Below, in pieces: positions 1 through 6,543 of a DNA stretch of 12,096 bases; within the stretch, counting starts at the first letter, position 1; each line of letters starts with the position of its first letter. Origin of the DNA: a bacterium. Its GTDB lineage: Bacteria; Patescibacteriota; Minisyncoccia; Phycocordibacterales; UBA2100. A program made the position numbers and the translations under genes. Where the stretch lies: the NCBI GenBank assembly GCA_030698935.1, contig JAUYLR010000099.1, forward strand, positions 1 through 12,096, written 5' to 3'. The notes under the pieces are model-generated. The model was not told the DNA's origin. It saw nothing but the letters and a program-made list of their open reading frames with translations, and did no database searches.

Positions 1-88
1 CGTATCAAGCGCATGAAAGAAGCTAGCTGTTGCCAGACTAACCAAGGATTGGGCTTTTGTACAGGAACCGCCGCATGGTGGAAATTCT

Positions 89-118
89 TCCGCCGGAGGC
101 GGATCCGCCTTTGGCGGA
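89..118. repeat. 30-nt palindrome
   Basis: An inner perfect palindrome, AGGCGGATCCGCCT (97-110), is enclosed by TCCGCC (89-94) and GGCGGA (113-118). The two intervening bases on each side are GG opposite TT, so in RNA the whole stretch could pair through G-U wobbles. It lies outside any convincing gene, downstream of the M23 gene on the minus strand. It could be a transcription-end structure or a dispersed palindromic repeat; there is no T-tract to support an intrinsic terminator. Confidence 0.6.
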
Positions 119-158
119 CAATTCTTAATGCGCAATTTGCAAAGAAATTCAAATGCTT

Positions 159-199
159 AAGGTCTCACCTCAAATGCAGAATCCCTGAGGAGAGACCTT
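159..199. repeat. Hairpin with 14-bp stem
   Basis: AAGGTCTCACCTCA (159-172) pairs with TGAGGAGAGACCTT (186-199) with a single mismatch, leaving a 13-nt loop. It sits just past the 3' end of the M23 gene (minus strand). No run of T follows on either strand, so a classical terminator is not supported; it may protect the transcript end or be a repeat copy. Confidence 0.55.
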
Positions 200-203
200 A
201 TTC

Positions 204-247
204 ATCTGCGCTAATCTGCGGGTATTTTTCATCCGCGTAAATCTGCG
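204..247. repeat. ATCTGCG short repeat cluster
   Basis: Four copies of a heptamer occur in 44 bp: ATCTGCG at 204-210, 214-220 and 241-247, and ATCCGCG at 231-237. The cluster ends 6 bp from the M23 stop codon. Degenerate short tandem tracts of this kind recur at gene borders in this window (6080-6149, 7774-7797). Function unknown. Confidence 0.5.
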
Positions 248-253
248 TTTAGA

Positions 254-1330
254 CTAGAACGGGTTGCGGATGCCATTTCTTATCTCAAAGTGAAGATGCG
301 GGCCGGTGGCTTTGCCCGTCGCGCCTACGTATGCGATGACTTGCCCGCGCACGACGTGTTCGCCTGCATAGACGATGACGCTTGAAGCGTGGCTGTAGAG
401 CGTCTGCGAGCCGATGTCGTGCTGGATAACGACGTAACTTCCGTACCCGCCGTACCATCCGCCCTCCTTCGCGACAATCACATCGCCCTCTGCCGAAGCA
501 AGAATCGGGGTGCCTTTTGGTGCTCCAATATCCACTCCGTTGTAACCGTGAATGCCCTGCGTCTTTATGCCGCCTATAATCGGACGCAAATAGTATCCGT
601 TTTGTTCTGCCGTCCCCCGAGGGACATTGAGTGTCGCAGCCAAGCCAGATGCTGGCTTGGTCGAGGCTGGGGCGGCGACGACCGCAGCAACCGCGATCTC
701 GCCGTCCGGAATGATAAGCTTCATGCCTACGACAATCATGCCGTCGTCAATGCCGTTGAAATTGGCGATATCTGTCGCGTCCGCGCCGAACTTCTTTGCG
801 ATAGAAACGAGCGTATCGCCTGACTCTACGGCGTATCTCACGCCGGTAACAGGCAAGATAATGAGTGTTTGCCCGACCTTAAGCACAGTGTTGCGTGGTA
901 AATCATTTGCCCAAAGGATGGTACTGGGAGAAACCCTGAAAAGTTTCGCGATGCCGGTCAATGTATCTCCCTCGCGCACTATATAGACGCTGATGGTCGC
1001 ATTTTTCGGTTTCTCAATGTCGGCTATCGTTCCAGAATGGCCTTTGAGCGCAGTGCCGTCCACTATCGTTATTTCGCCTCCACCCCGCGCCGGCGAGGGG
1101 TCTATATTCATAGCAGGTCTCGGAAGCTGCATGGTCTGGATGTTCCCGCCTATTGAGGATGCCTCGGCCTGATTTGCGTTCAGTTTCCCGAATGAGGCGA
1201 GAAAATCGCCTAAATTCCAAGCTTGTGCGGTGGCGGGAAGGAAGGAACCGACAGTCAGAATGAGGGAAATCAAAGAAACCGCCTGCCTGCGCCTGTCCGC
1301 GCGACGCACGCAGGCGGGCAGGCAGGCCAC
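254..1330 (-). CDS. Secreted LysM-LysM-M23 peptidoglycan hydrolase
   Basis: Probable cell-wall endopeptidase acting outside the membrane. The 358-residue frame shows a hydrophobic signal segment ending LPATAQA (about residues 17-37), a linker, two LysM peptidoglycan-binding repeats (about 115-160 and 164-208, both with a GDTL core), and a C-terminal M23 domain (about 247-352). The M23 domain has YSH (His314) and the zinc motif HLH (345-347) in GPHLHFEI. The usual HxxxD is altered: the sequence reads HGYNGVD, so His261 is six residues before Asp267 and a Tyr occupies the canonical His position. This may be a subfamily variant using the shifted His, or reduced activity. The start is uncertain: GTG at 1330 lies at the edge of a GC-rich inverted repeat (1281-1327) that encodes the first 16 or so residues. 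A better Shine-Dalgarno (GAGAGGA) precedes ATG codons at 1353/1350, in another frame. Function is confident, start is not. Confidence 0.9.
   Translation of the reverse strand: MACLPACVRRADRRRQAVSLISLILTVGSFLPATAQAWNLGDFLASFGKLNANQAEASSIGGNIQTMQLPRPAMNIDPSPARGGGEITIVDGTALKGHSGTIADIEKPKNATISVYIVREGDTLTGIAKLFRVSPSTILWANDLPRNTVLKVGQTLIILPVTGVRYAVESGDTLVSIAKKFGADATDIANFNGIDDGMIVVGMKLIIPDGEIAVAAVVAAPASTKPASGLAATLNVPRGTAEQNGYYLRPIIGGIKTQGIHGYNGVDIGAPKGTPILASAEGDVIVAKEGGWYGGYGSYVVIQHDIGSQTLYSHASSVIVYAGEHVVRGQVIAYVGATGKATGPHLHFEIRNGIRNPF
1281..1327. repeat. GC-rich inverted repeat at the M23 gene start
   Basis: GCCTGCCTGCGCCTG (1281-1295) is the reverse complement of 1311-1327 apart from a 2-nt bulge, with a loop of about 15 nt. 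It overlaps the first codons of the M23 peptidase and encodes an Arg/Cys-rich stretch unlike a normal signal-peptide start. Its length is 47 bp. Removing exactly 47 bp joins the upstream ATG (1353/1350) to the signal-peptide frame, which suggests an insertion into the original 5' end of the gene. Confidence 0.65.
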
Positions 1331-1473
1331 CCTTGCGGTTTTGGACCCATCATATGTCCTCTCTAACGCGGGTCGTGAATCCGCGCCGGAATCCTCAATT
1401 TGGCTCGCTATATGCGTTTTTGGACGGCGGTTGATAAGAGTTTCAGTCGTAATGTGGCTTTATATCTAGCTTT

Positions 1474-1852
1474 TCAGGAAGATAGGCCGCAAAGAAAAAT
1501 GACTAAACCACCGTACCCATTCACTGTACCTTCATGCATGAGTGAGTCAACGGCATTTGAATTTATGCAGTGGATATCGGTTTTGGCAACCGCAACTCTG
1601 GGAAGCGCGGTCTTCGTGCCGAACGCCTCTTCTGCCGTTTTGTTCTTCGCCGGTAATAGAATAATGACCTTGTTTTCAGCCATATTCCAGCCACTTCTGC
1701 GCGCAGAAATACTTAATCATGGCGTCTGAAAGACGCTTCCGGAGGCTTCTTTCTGATATTCCGGAACTTCATCAATTCCCTAGTACACGATGTTTTTAGG
1801 CAGGGTGTCAATGCCGGAATTGTGCCATGCCCCCTCACCGAACTTTGGCATC
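1474..1852 (-). pseudogene. Possible degraded gene, identity unknown
   Basis: One minus-strand frame reads with protein-like composition from about 1852 to 1474 but is broken by a TAG and a TGA (near 1780 and 1710). The intact 3' part is a 69-residue frame beginning MAENKVIILLPAKN at 1683. The upstream part, between and before the stops, includes GIDEVPEYQKEASG and GEGAWHNSGIDTLPKN. UGA is an ordinary stop elsewhere in the window, so recoding does not explain it. I cannot assign a family. The 3' part vaguely recalls the C-terminal fold of ribosomal protein L4, but this is too weak to name. The first codons overlap the left arm of the 1825-1967 inverted repeat. It may be chance or a decayed gene. 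Confidence 0.25.
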
Positions 1853-1967
1853 ATTTTGCTTCTGCGGTTAGTAGTTGGTACAAAACTAACGAATTATGCC
1901 TATTTAGAGCCACAAATCATGCTCACGGCAAAATAGAATCAATGCCAAAGTTGGTGTTTGGGCATGG
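1825..1967. repeat. Long imperfect inverted repeat upstream of the helicase
   Basis: The left arm contains CCATGCCC (1825-1832), CACC and AACTTTGGCAT (1841-1851), then ATTTTGC. The right arm contains their reverse complements in mirrored order: GCAAAAT (1928-1934), ATGCCAAAGTT (1942-1952), GGTG and GGGCATGG (1960-1967). Small indels separate the matching blocks. The centre holds a smaller hairpin, GTTAGT...ACTAAC (1867-1889). The roughly 143-bp structure ends 10 bp before the first CCCGTTAGAAG element, so two repeat types are stacked here. It resembles a MITE-like or large hairpin sequence; no coding capacity is evident. Confidence 0.55.
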
Positions 1968-1977
1968 TATAGTTCAC

Positions 1978-2070
1978 CCCGTTAGAAGCTAAATGCCCGT
2001 GGTTTGCGCAGAGATGAGCACCAAAAAGATTGGAAAGCAAGTCAATACCCCCGCGTGAGCTTCTAACGGG
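1978..2070. mobile_element. CCCGTTAGAAG inverted-repeat element 1, intergenic
   Basis: A 93-bp core is bounded by CCCGTTAGAAGCT (1978-1990) and AGCTTCTAACGGG (2058-2070), a perfect 13-bp terminal inverted repeat. It is immediately flanked by identical hexamers GTTCAC (1972-1977 and 2071-2076), the clearest target-site duplication of the four copies. The interior is unrelated to the other copies. It lies 38 bp upstream of the helicase start and just downstream of a weak -10-like TATAGT (1968-1973), so it may have moved that gene away from its promoter. Confidence 0.75.
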
Positions 2071-2114
2071 GTTCACCAGTTCAACGCTCCGGAACCCCAA
2101 AAAATCACCCCCGC

Positions 2115-5100
2115 ATGACAATGACTTCAAGATTCTTGGACGGCTTAAATACGGCTCAAAAAGAGGCTGTTTTGCATAAAGAGGGGCCGCTTCTCATCGT
2201 CGCGGGGGCGGGAGCGGGAAAGACGAAAACTATCACCCACCGGATTGCACAACTGATAGAGAGCGGGGTGCCGGCCCGAACCATCCTCGCGGTAACCTTT
2301 ACCAACAAGGCGGCGGGGGAAATGAGGGAGAGAGTAGCACGGCTCCTGCGGGGTAGGGCCGGAGCGACGCCTCTTATAGCGACTTTCCACTCTTTGGGAG
2401 TTCGGCTTTTGCGTGAGTTCCATAGAGAGGCCGGCATTCCGCGCGGTTTTTCCATCTGGGACCAAGACGACAGCACGCGGGCGGTCAAAAATATCCTGAA
2501 GCAACTTGATACAGAGGAGTGGACGCCGCGCCAGATACTTTCCGCCATCTCCCGCGAGAAGGGAGCGGGCACGTCGGTTCGCGAATACCGCGAGCGCGCG
2601 GGAACCCGCCGCGAGCAGACGGTGGCGCTCGTGTGGGACCGCTACGAACAGGCGCTCCGCGCCGAGGACGGTTTGGATTTTGATGATTTGCTGGTGCGGA
2701 CACTCACGCTTCTGCGGGAATCGCCGAAAACGCTTTCCCTCCTGCAGAACCGATGGCACTACCTGACCGTTGATGAATACCAGGACACGAGCGGCGTGCA
2801 GTATGAAATGATGCGCCTGCTGTGCGGAGAAAAAAATAATATCTGCGTCGTGGGGGATTTGGACCAGTGTCTTGTTGCCGGCACAAAAATCACAATGGCT
2901 GACGGTACGGAAAAGCCGATTGAGTCCGTGCGGGCGGGCGACCTCGCCCTCTCCAATCATGGGAGCGGCCACCTGCGAGCCACTCGGGTTATCCGCTCGC
3001 GCAAGCGTTCGTTCACCGGCAACCTCGTCGCGCTCACTTTTAAATCCGGGAAGAAACTCGTAAGCACGCCGGAACACATACATTTTGCGGGATATAAATT
3101 GGGAATTGTTCCACAATCGTACTTCACGTACCTCATGTATAAACGCGGGTTCGGATGGCGCATCGGCGTCTCAAAGGTGTATACGAACGGTCAACAGATG
3201 CCGATGATCGGTTTCCAACTCCGTTGCAATCAGGAGCACGCTGACAAAGTGTGGATTATCGCAACGCATGCAACGCCCAACGAGGCGCGAGTTTTTGAAT
3301 ACATAACATCGCTGGAATACAAGATACCCACCATTCCTTTCGTCGCACGCAAGGGGTTGAGTGTGAACGGCTACGTCCACGACCAACGGGCAATCAGCGC
3401 TGTATTTGAACACTTTGATACAGAAACGTCGGCGCGCGCACTGCTCGAAGCACGGGGTCTTGCATACGAGTACCCGCATCACCGCGCACAAGCAACAACA
3501 GGTGGCCGGCGAAACATCGTTGTTACCCTCTGCGGAAGCCAGAGGAAGCTGACACCGATGCATCGCATCGCAATTGCCGCGAGCGAGCCCACCGACAAGC
3601 GAGCTCTTGAATCAATCGGTCTATCGGTGCGCCCAGCGAAGAAAAATGATCTGGACAATTGGCGGTTTGAAAGCGCGTATAAGGATTACGGGGAATTGCG
3701 CGAAATTGTGCATAAAATACAGACCGTATTGCCACACGCAGAGGTAGTTGAGACGGCACGTCTCGGTGGCAATAAAAAAAGGCCGAAAGACGGGAATTCG
3801 CTTCCATATCTGCCAGCGAGTTCGGTCCTGCCCGGAATGGCCGTGTTTGATGCGAAAAACAATTACGATATCGTTGAAAAAGTCGAGCGCATCCCGGCAA
3901 AAAAATCCATGGTGTACGATTTGGACATAGAAAACACCCACAACTTCATTGCGAATGGCATTGTGACGCATAACTGCATCTACACGTGGCGGCAGGCGGA
4001 GATAAGAAATCTGCTTTCGTTTGAGCGCGCATTTCCGAAAGTCACCGTGGTCCGTCTTGAACAAAATTACCGCTCCACGCGCACTATTCTTGCGGCGGCA
4101 AACTCGGTGATAGAAAAGAATGTGAACCGCATTCCGAAGACGCTGTTCAGCGAAAACGACACGGGAGAACCGATTACTCTGTATGGTGCGATGAATGAGC
4201 GCGACGAAGCATGGTTCGTCGTGGAGCAGGCGGCGGCACTCATGGACCCATCCTCCGCCCCTCCTTCGCATGAAGCTTCGGGAGGACGCGGCAAGGCTTC
4301 GGAGGGCAAGCACGGTGTTCCTGCAAACGAGATTGCAATTTTATATAGGGAGAATGCACAATCGCGGGTGCTTGAAGAAGCGTTCTTGCACGCGGGATTG
4401 CCGTATCGCGTATTGGGCACGCGATTTTTTGAGCGCAAAGAGGTGAAGGATGTGCTTTCGTATTTGCGCGCAGCGTTGAATCCGAAAAGTAGAAGCGATT
4501 TAGCGCGCATCGTCGCAGTTCCTCCGCGCGGAATCGGGAAAGTTACGCTTGAGAAGATGTTCACCCCGTTAGAAGTCGCGCCCGCGCTTGCGCGCCCGCA
4601 GGGCCTTTGGGGCGGGCTACTTCTAACGGGGCTGGCGGGTTCAACTAGAGTTAAAGTTGAAAGTTTTATCAATTCGCTCGCAAAAATTCGCCATGCCGTG
4701 AACACTCTTCCCGCATCGGAAGCCGTGAAGTTCTGCATAGAAGAAAGCGGGATACAAAAAATGTTTGTGAGTAAAACCGAAGAGGGGCGCGAGCACTTGG
4801 GGAACGTGCGCGAGCTCGCCAACCTCGCTGCAAAGTATGAAAACGAGGAACCGCCCGCGGGCATTGAGAAACTTCTGGAAGAAGCGGCTCTCCAGAGCGA
4901 ACAGGATGAACTTGATTTGGAAAGAGAAAAAAGCGGCGTTTCTCTCATGACGGTGCACGCGGCGAAGGGGCTGGAATTTGATGCGGTCTTCATCGTAGGA
5001 CTTGAACAGGGGTTATTTCCATCACTCCGGAACGATGCGGACCGCGATCCGGAAGAGGAACGGCGGCTTTTTTATGTGGCGCTCACACGCGCCCGCAAAC

Positions 5101-5246
5101 ACCTTTTTCTTTCGTACGCGGCGGAACGCTCCAAATACGGCACGCGCGAGAGCGCGATGCCGTCGGAATTCCTTTCCGATATTGATGAGCGGCTTATGGC
5201 GAGCCCGCATGCGGAGAATTCGGAACGAGAGGATATTATTGATTAG
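2115..5246 (+). CDS. UvrD/PcrA-family DNA helicase with intein
   Basis: Superfamily 1A 3'-5' DNA helicase, expected to act in repair and replication restart; pcrA or uvrD would fit equally. Motifs are complete: Walker A GAGAGKT (residues 31-37), TFTNKAAGEM (61-70, motif Ia), TFHS (90-93), DEYQDT (220-225, Walker B), motif III GDLDQ...IYTWR interrupted after residue 251 by a 369-residue intein, EQNYRST (649-655), TVHAAKGLEFD (about 946-956) and ERRLFYVALTRAR (about 981-993). Without the intein the host is 674 residues, near the usual size. Two further in-frame insertions are visible: a low-complexity stretch at 4249-4317 before EIAILYRENAQSR, and a 72-bp inverted-repeat element at 4565. The start ATGACAATG has no clear Shine-Dalgarno. 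The next gene, rsmA, begins about 30 nt after the stop, suggesting an operon. Confidence 0.95.
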   Translation: MTMTSRFLDGLNTAQKEAVLHKEGPLLIVAGAGAGKTKTITHRIAQLIESGVPARTILAVTFTNKAAGEMRERVARLLRGRAGATPLIATFHSLGVRLLREFHREAGIPRGFSIWDQDDSTRAVKNILKQLDTEEWTPRQILSAISREKGAGTSVREYRERAGTRREQTVALVWDRYEQALRAEDGLDFDDLLVRTLTLLRESPKTLSLLQNRWHYLTVDEYQDTSGVQYEMMRLLCGEKNNICVVGDLDQCLVAGTKITMADGTEKPIESVRAGDLALSNHGSGHLRATRVIRSRKRSFTGNLVALTFKSGKKLVSTPEHIHFAGYKLGIVPQSYFTYLMYKRGFGWRIGVSKVYTNGQQMPMIGFQLRCNQEHADKVWIIATHATPNEARVFEYITSLEYKIPTIPFVARKGLSVNGYVHDQRAISAVFEHFDTETSARALLEARGLAYEYPHHRAQATTGGRRNIVVTLCGSQRKLTPMHRIAIAASEPTDKRALESIGLSVRPAKKNDLDNWRFESAYKDYGELREIVHKIQTVLPHAEVVETARLGGNKKRPKDGNSLPYLPASSVLPGMAVFDAKNNYDIVEKVERIPAKKSMVYDLDIENTHNFIANGIVTHNCIYTWRQAEIRNLLSFERAFPKVTVVRLEQNYRSTRTILAAANSVIEKNVNRIPKTLFSENDTGEPITLYGAMNERDEAWFVVEQAAALMDPSSAPPSHEASGGRGKASEGKHGVPANEIAILYRENAQSRVLEEAFLHAGLPYRVLGTRFFERKEVKDVLSYLRAALNPKSRSDLARIVAVPPRGIGKVTLEKMFTPLEVAPALARPQGLWGGLLLTGLAGSTRVKVESFINSLAKIRHAVNTLPASEAVKFCIEESGIQKMFVSKTEEGREHLGNVRELANLAAKYENEEPPAGIEKLLEEAALQSEQDELDLEREKSGVSLMTVHAAKGLEFDAVFIVGLEQGLFPSLRNDADRDPEEERRLFYVALTRARKHLFLSYAAERSKYGTRESAMPSEFLSDIDERLMASPHAENSEREDIID
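2868..3974 (+). other. Intein in helicase motif III
   Basis: Self-splicing protein element, residues 252-620 (369 codons). It starts with Cys1 in CLVAGTKI (block A), has a block B-type STPEHIHF, and ends with a YDLDIENTHNFIANGIVTHN run (blocks F and G), followed by Cys as the +1 residue (codon 3975-3977). Excision joins GDLDQ to CIYTWRQA, restoring motif III, where most relatives have Ser at the +1 position. The middle contains YLMYKRGFGWRIGVSK followed by a helix-like NEARVFEYI segment. This faintly recalls a GIY-YIG pattern, but no homing-endonuclease family can be assigned with confidence. From memory, inteins of this type occur at the same spot in other bacterial UvrD/PcrA proteins. Splicing residues look intact (Cys1, block B Thr/His, penultimate His, terminal Asn, Cys+1). 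Confidence 0.93.
4249..4317. repeat. Low-complexity repeat insertion in helicase gene
   Basis: A stretch with GCTTCGG(G)AGG occurring twice (about 4274-4284 and 4295-4304), plus inverted CCTCC/GGAGG and CTTC/GAAG parts. It encodes a Ser/Pro/Gly/His-rich segment (about residues 712-734) between the motif IV region and AILYRENAQSR, where UvrD/PcrA proteins normally have a short loop. It keeps the frame. It looks like a different repeat family from the CCCGTTAGAAG element in the same gene. Confidence 0.5.
4565..4630. mobile_element. CCCGTTAGAAG inverted-repeat element 2, inside helicase
   Basis: A 66-bp core with 12-bp ends CCCGTTAGAAGT (4565-4576) and ACTTCTAACGGG (4619-4630). After the outer stem a bulge CGC opposite T is followed by a second stem GCCCGC/GCGGGC, an arrangement shared with element 4. 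The left flank is GTTCAC, identical to the hexamer around element 1; the right flank GCTGGC matches it at only three of six positions. Core plus 6 bp is 72 bp, adding 24 residues in frame (a Pro/Leu/Ala/Gly-rich segment) to the helicase between GKVTLEKMF and the TRVKVESF helix. Subtracting it gives a smooth MFTGSTRVKVESF. Confidence 0.75.
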
Positions 5247-5275
5247 CGCCGCGCTTTAAAGGACGATTGCGCGGC

Positions 5276-6097
5276 ATGATTTCGCTAAATCATATGAGCA
5301 AAGGAGCGAGGCTTGGTCAGCACTTCTTAAAGTCGCGGTGGGCGGCGCGCGCGCTCGCGTATGCGGTGGGCATTACGCGCGGCGACACCGTGCTTGAAAT
5401 CGGTCCGGGGAGGGGCGCCCTCACGCGCGAATTGCTCGCACTTGCAAAAGAAACCGGCGCACGTGTCGTCGCTATAGAAAAAGACGAGGCGCTTGTCGCA
5501 CATCTCAATGAGGTTTTCCTTGATGAGATTAATTCCGGTCTGCTTACCGTGCATGGCGCGGACATTCGGGATGCGAATCCGGAAACACTCGGGCTTGAAT
5601 CCGGCAGCTATGTGGTGGCGGCAAATATCCCGTACTACATAACCGGAGAAATCATCCGTCAGTCCCTCACATCAGAGAAGCAGCCGCGGGCTATGGCGCT
5701 CCTTGTTCAAAAAGAAGTCGCGCAGAGAATCGTAAGTAAAAAAGAGAGCCTGCTGTCGCTCTCGGTTAAGACGTACGGAAAACCGAAAATTGTGATGAAA
5801 GTCCCTGCCCAGAATTTCTCGCCGCCGCCGTCGGTTGACTCGGCAATTTTGCTCATAGAAAATATTTCTAGAGACTTTTTTGCGGATACGAGCGAGGAAT
5901 TATTTTTCAAAGTTTTGCACGCGGGATTCAAGTCCAAAAGGAAATTTCTGCTTAGCAATCTCGCGGGAACATTTGAAAGGGGGTTGGTCGCGCACGCATT
6001 TGAGCAGTGCGAAATAAATATAAAAGCGCGCGCGGAGGATGTGACGCTCCCGCAATGGAAGTGCATTGCGGGACAGCTTCTAGCTTCTAGTGCCTAG
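5276..6097 (+). CDS. rsmA: 16S rRNA dimethyladenosine transferase RsmA (KsgA)
   Basis: SAM-dependent enzyme that dimethylates two adjacent adenines near the 3' end of 16S rRNA during 30S maturation. Family signatures are in order: LGQHFL (residues 13-18), SAM-binding EIGPGRGALT (41-50), an acidic Glu in the AIEKD strand (66-70), the catalytic motif NIPYYIT (117-123, variant of NLPYY), LLVQKEVAQR, SPPPSVDSA, and FKSKRKFLLSNL in the C-terminal domain. Length is typical. Alternative starts are TTG at 5267 (closest to the AAAGGA at 5258-5263) and ATG at 5294, which best fits usual KsgA N-termini; 5276 is a compromise. It follows the helicase by about 30 nt, probably in one transcript. The last residues (QLLASSA) and the stop codon are encoded by a CTAGCTTCTAG repeat, suggesting that the repeat replaced the original C-terminus. 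Confidence 0.95.
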   Translation: MISLNHMSKGARLGQHFLKSRWAARALAYAVGITRGDTVLEIGPGRGALTRELLALAKETGARVVAIEKDEALVAHLNEVFLDEINSGLLTVHGADIRDANPETLGLESGSYVVAANIPYYITGEIIRQSLTSEKQPRAMALLVQKEVAQRIVSKKESLLSLSVKTYGKPKIVMKVPAQNFSPPPSVDSAILLIENISRDFFADTSEELFFKVLHAGFKSKRKFLLSNLAGTFERGLVAHAFEQCEINIKARAEDVTLPQWKCIAGQLLASSA

Positions 6098-6149
6098 CTT
6101 CTAGGAAATACAGGACCGGAACGCATTTTACCTAGTAGCTAGAAGCTAG
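6080..6149. repeat. CTAGCTTCTAG repeats between convergent genes
   Basis: CTAGCTTCTAG occurs at 6080-6090 and 6094-6104, and its reverse complement CTAGAAGCTAG at 6139-6149, with further CTAG-rich sequence to about 6157. The copies can form a long-loop hairpin between the convergent ends of rsmA and the small secreted protein gene, possibly serving both as a transcription end. No T-tract is present. The first copy encodes the last codons of rsmA. Confidence 0.6.
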
Positions 6150-6166
6150 TCGCTAGCAGCTGATTT

Positions 6167-6505
6167 CTATGACGACCCCATCATTGAAATCGTGATGCCG
6201 GGGACAATAATCGGTCCTATCGGAAAGACAACGCAAATGTAAGGAATGCCGGTCAGGCCCAAAAGCCACTGGCCCGAACGCGACGGGGGCCCATTTTGAT
6301 ATGTTTTGGTTGCAGGGGTCCAAATATATAAGCCGGGGTTCGGCGCACCGAGCATTGAAATGTTGCCGTAGGGGACTACGCCGAACACAAAACACGGCAG
6401 CACAACGCTGGTTTTGCCCCCGAACGGATACGCGAGCGCTGGACTTGGGGTGCTAAAAAGAAGCGTCGCACAGAGAACAACAGATACAGCAAAACGCTCA
6501 ATCAT
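6167..6505 (-). CDS. Small secreted protein, function unknown
   Basis: From ATG at 6505 the product is 112 residues: MIERF followed by a hydrophobic stretch and cleavage-like PALA before YPFGG (signal peptide, about 25 residues). The mature part is rich in Gly, Pro and hydrophobic residues, has two Cys (in LPCF and YICV) and ends GITISMMGSS. There are no further membrane helices. An alternative start is ATG at 6514; the frame stays open to 6553. It is convergent with rsmA and divergent from the surface operon, separated by a gap with inverted repeats. The style resembles small secreted proteins I recall near pilus/secretion loci in Parcubacteria, but no family name can be assigned. It is likely real because of the clean signal peptide. 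Confidence 0.7.
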   Translation of the reverse strand: MIERFAVSVVLCATLLFSTPSPALAYPFGGKTSVVLPCFVFGVVPYGNISMLGAPNPGLYIWTPATKTYQNGPPSRSGQWLLGLTGIPYICVVFPIGPIIVPGITISMMGSS

Positions 6506-6543
6506 GCTCTGCATTCTAACACCGCATCTTCCGGATGTCTGGA

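Noticed and set aside
13..240. Plus-strand 75-codon frame at the window start
   Set aside because: It runs through a palindrome, a hairpin and the ATCTGCG tract, with no family features or ribosome-binding site.
1400..1729. Plus-strand 109-codon frame with hydrophobic segments
   Set aside because: It is antisense to the better minus-strand frame, lacks a Shine-Dalgarno, and its hydrophobicity is typical of the complement of a coding-like sequence.
1474..1852. UGA recoded as glycine, making the broken frame intact
   Set aside because: The 7962-8759 gene ends in TGA at a normal ATGA overlap, and an in-frame TAG would still interrupt the frame.
1939..2130. Minus-strand 63-codon frame across element 1
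   Set aside because: It is composed mostly of the inverted-repeat element and overlaps the helicase start; the coding look comes from the stop-poor repeat ends.
4067..4993. Long minus-strand frames inside the helicase gene
   Set aside because: They are antisense shadows in GC-rich coding sequence; the plus strand carries all helicase motifs.
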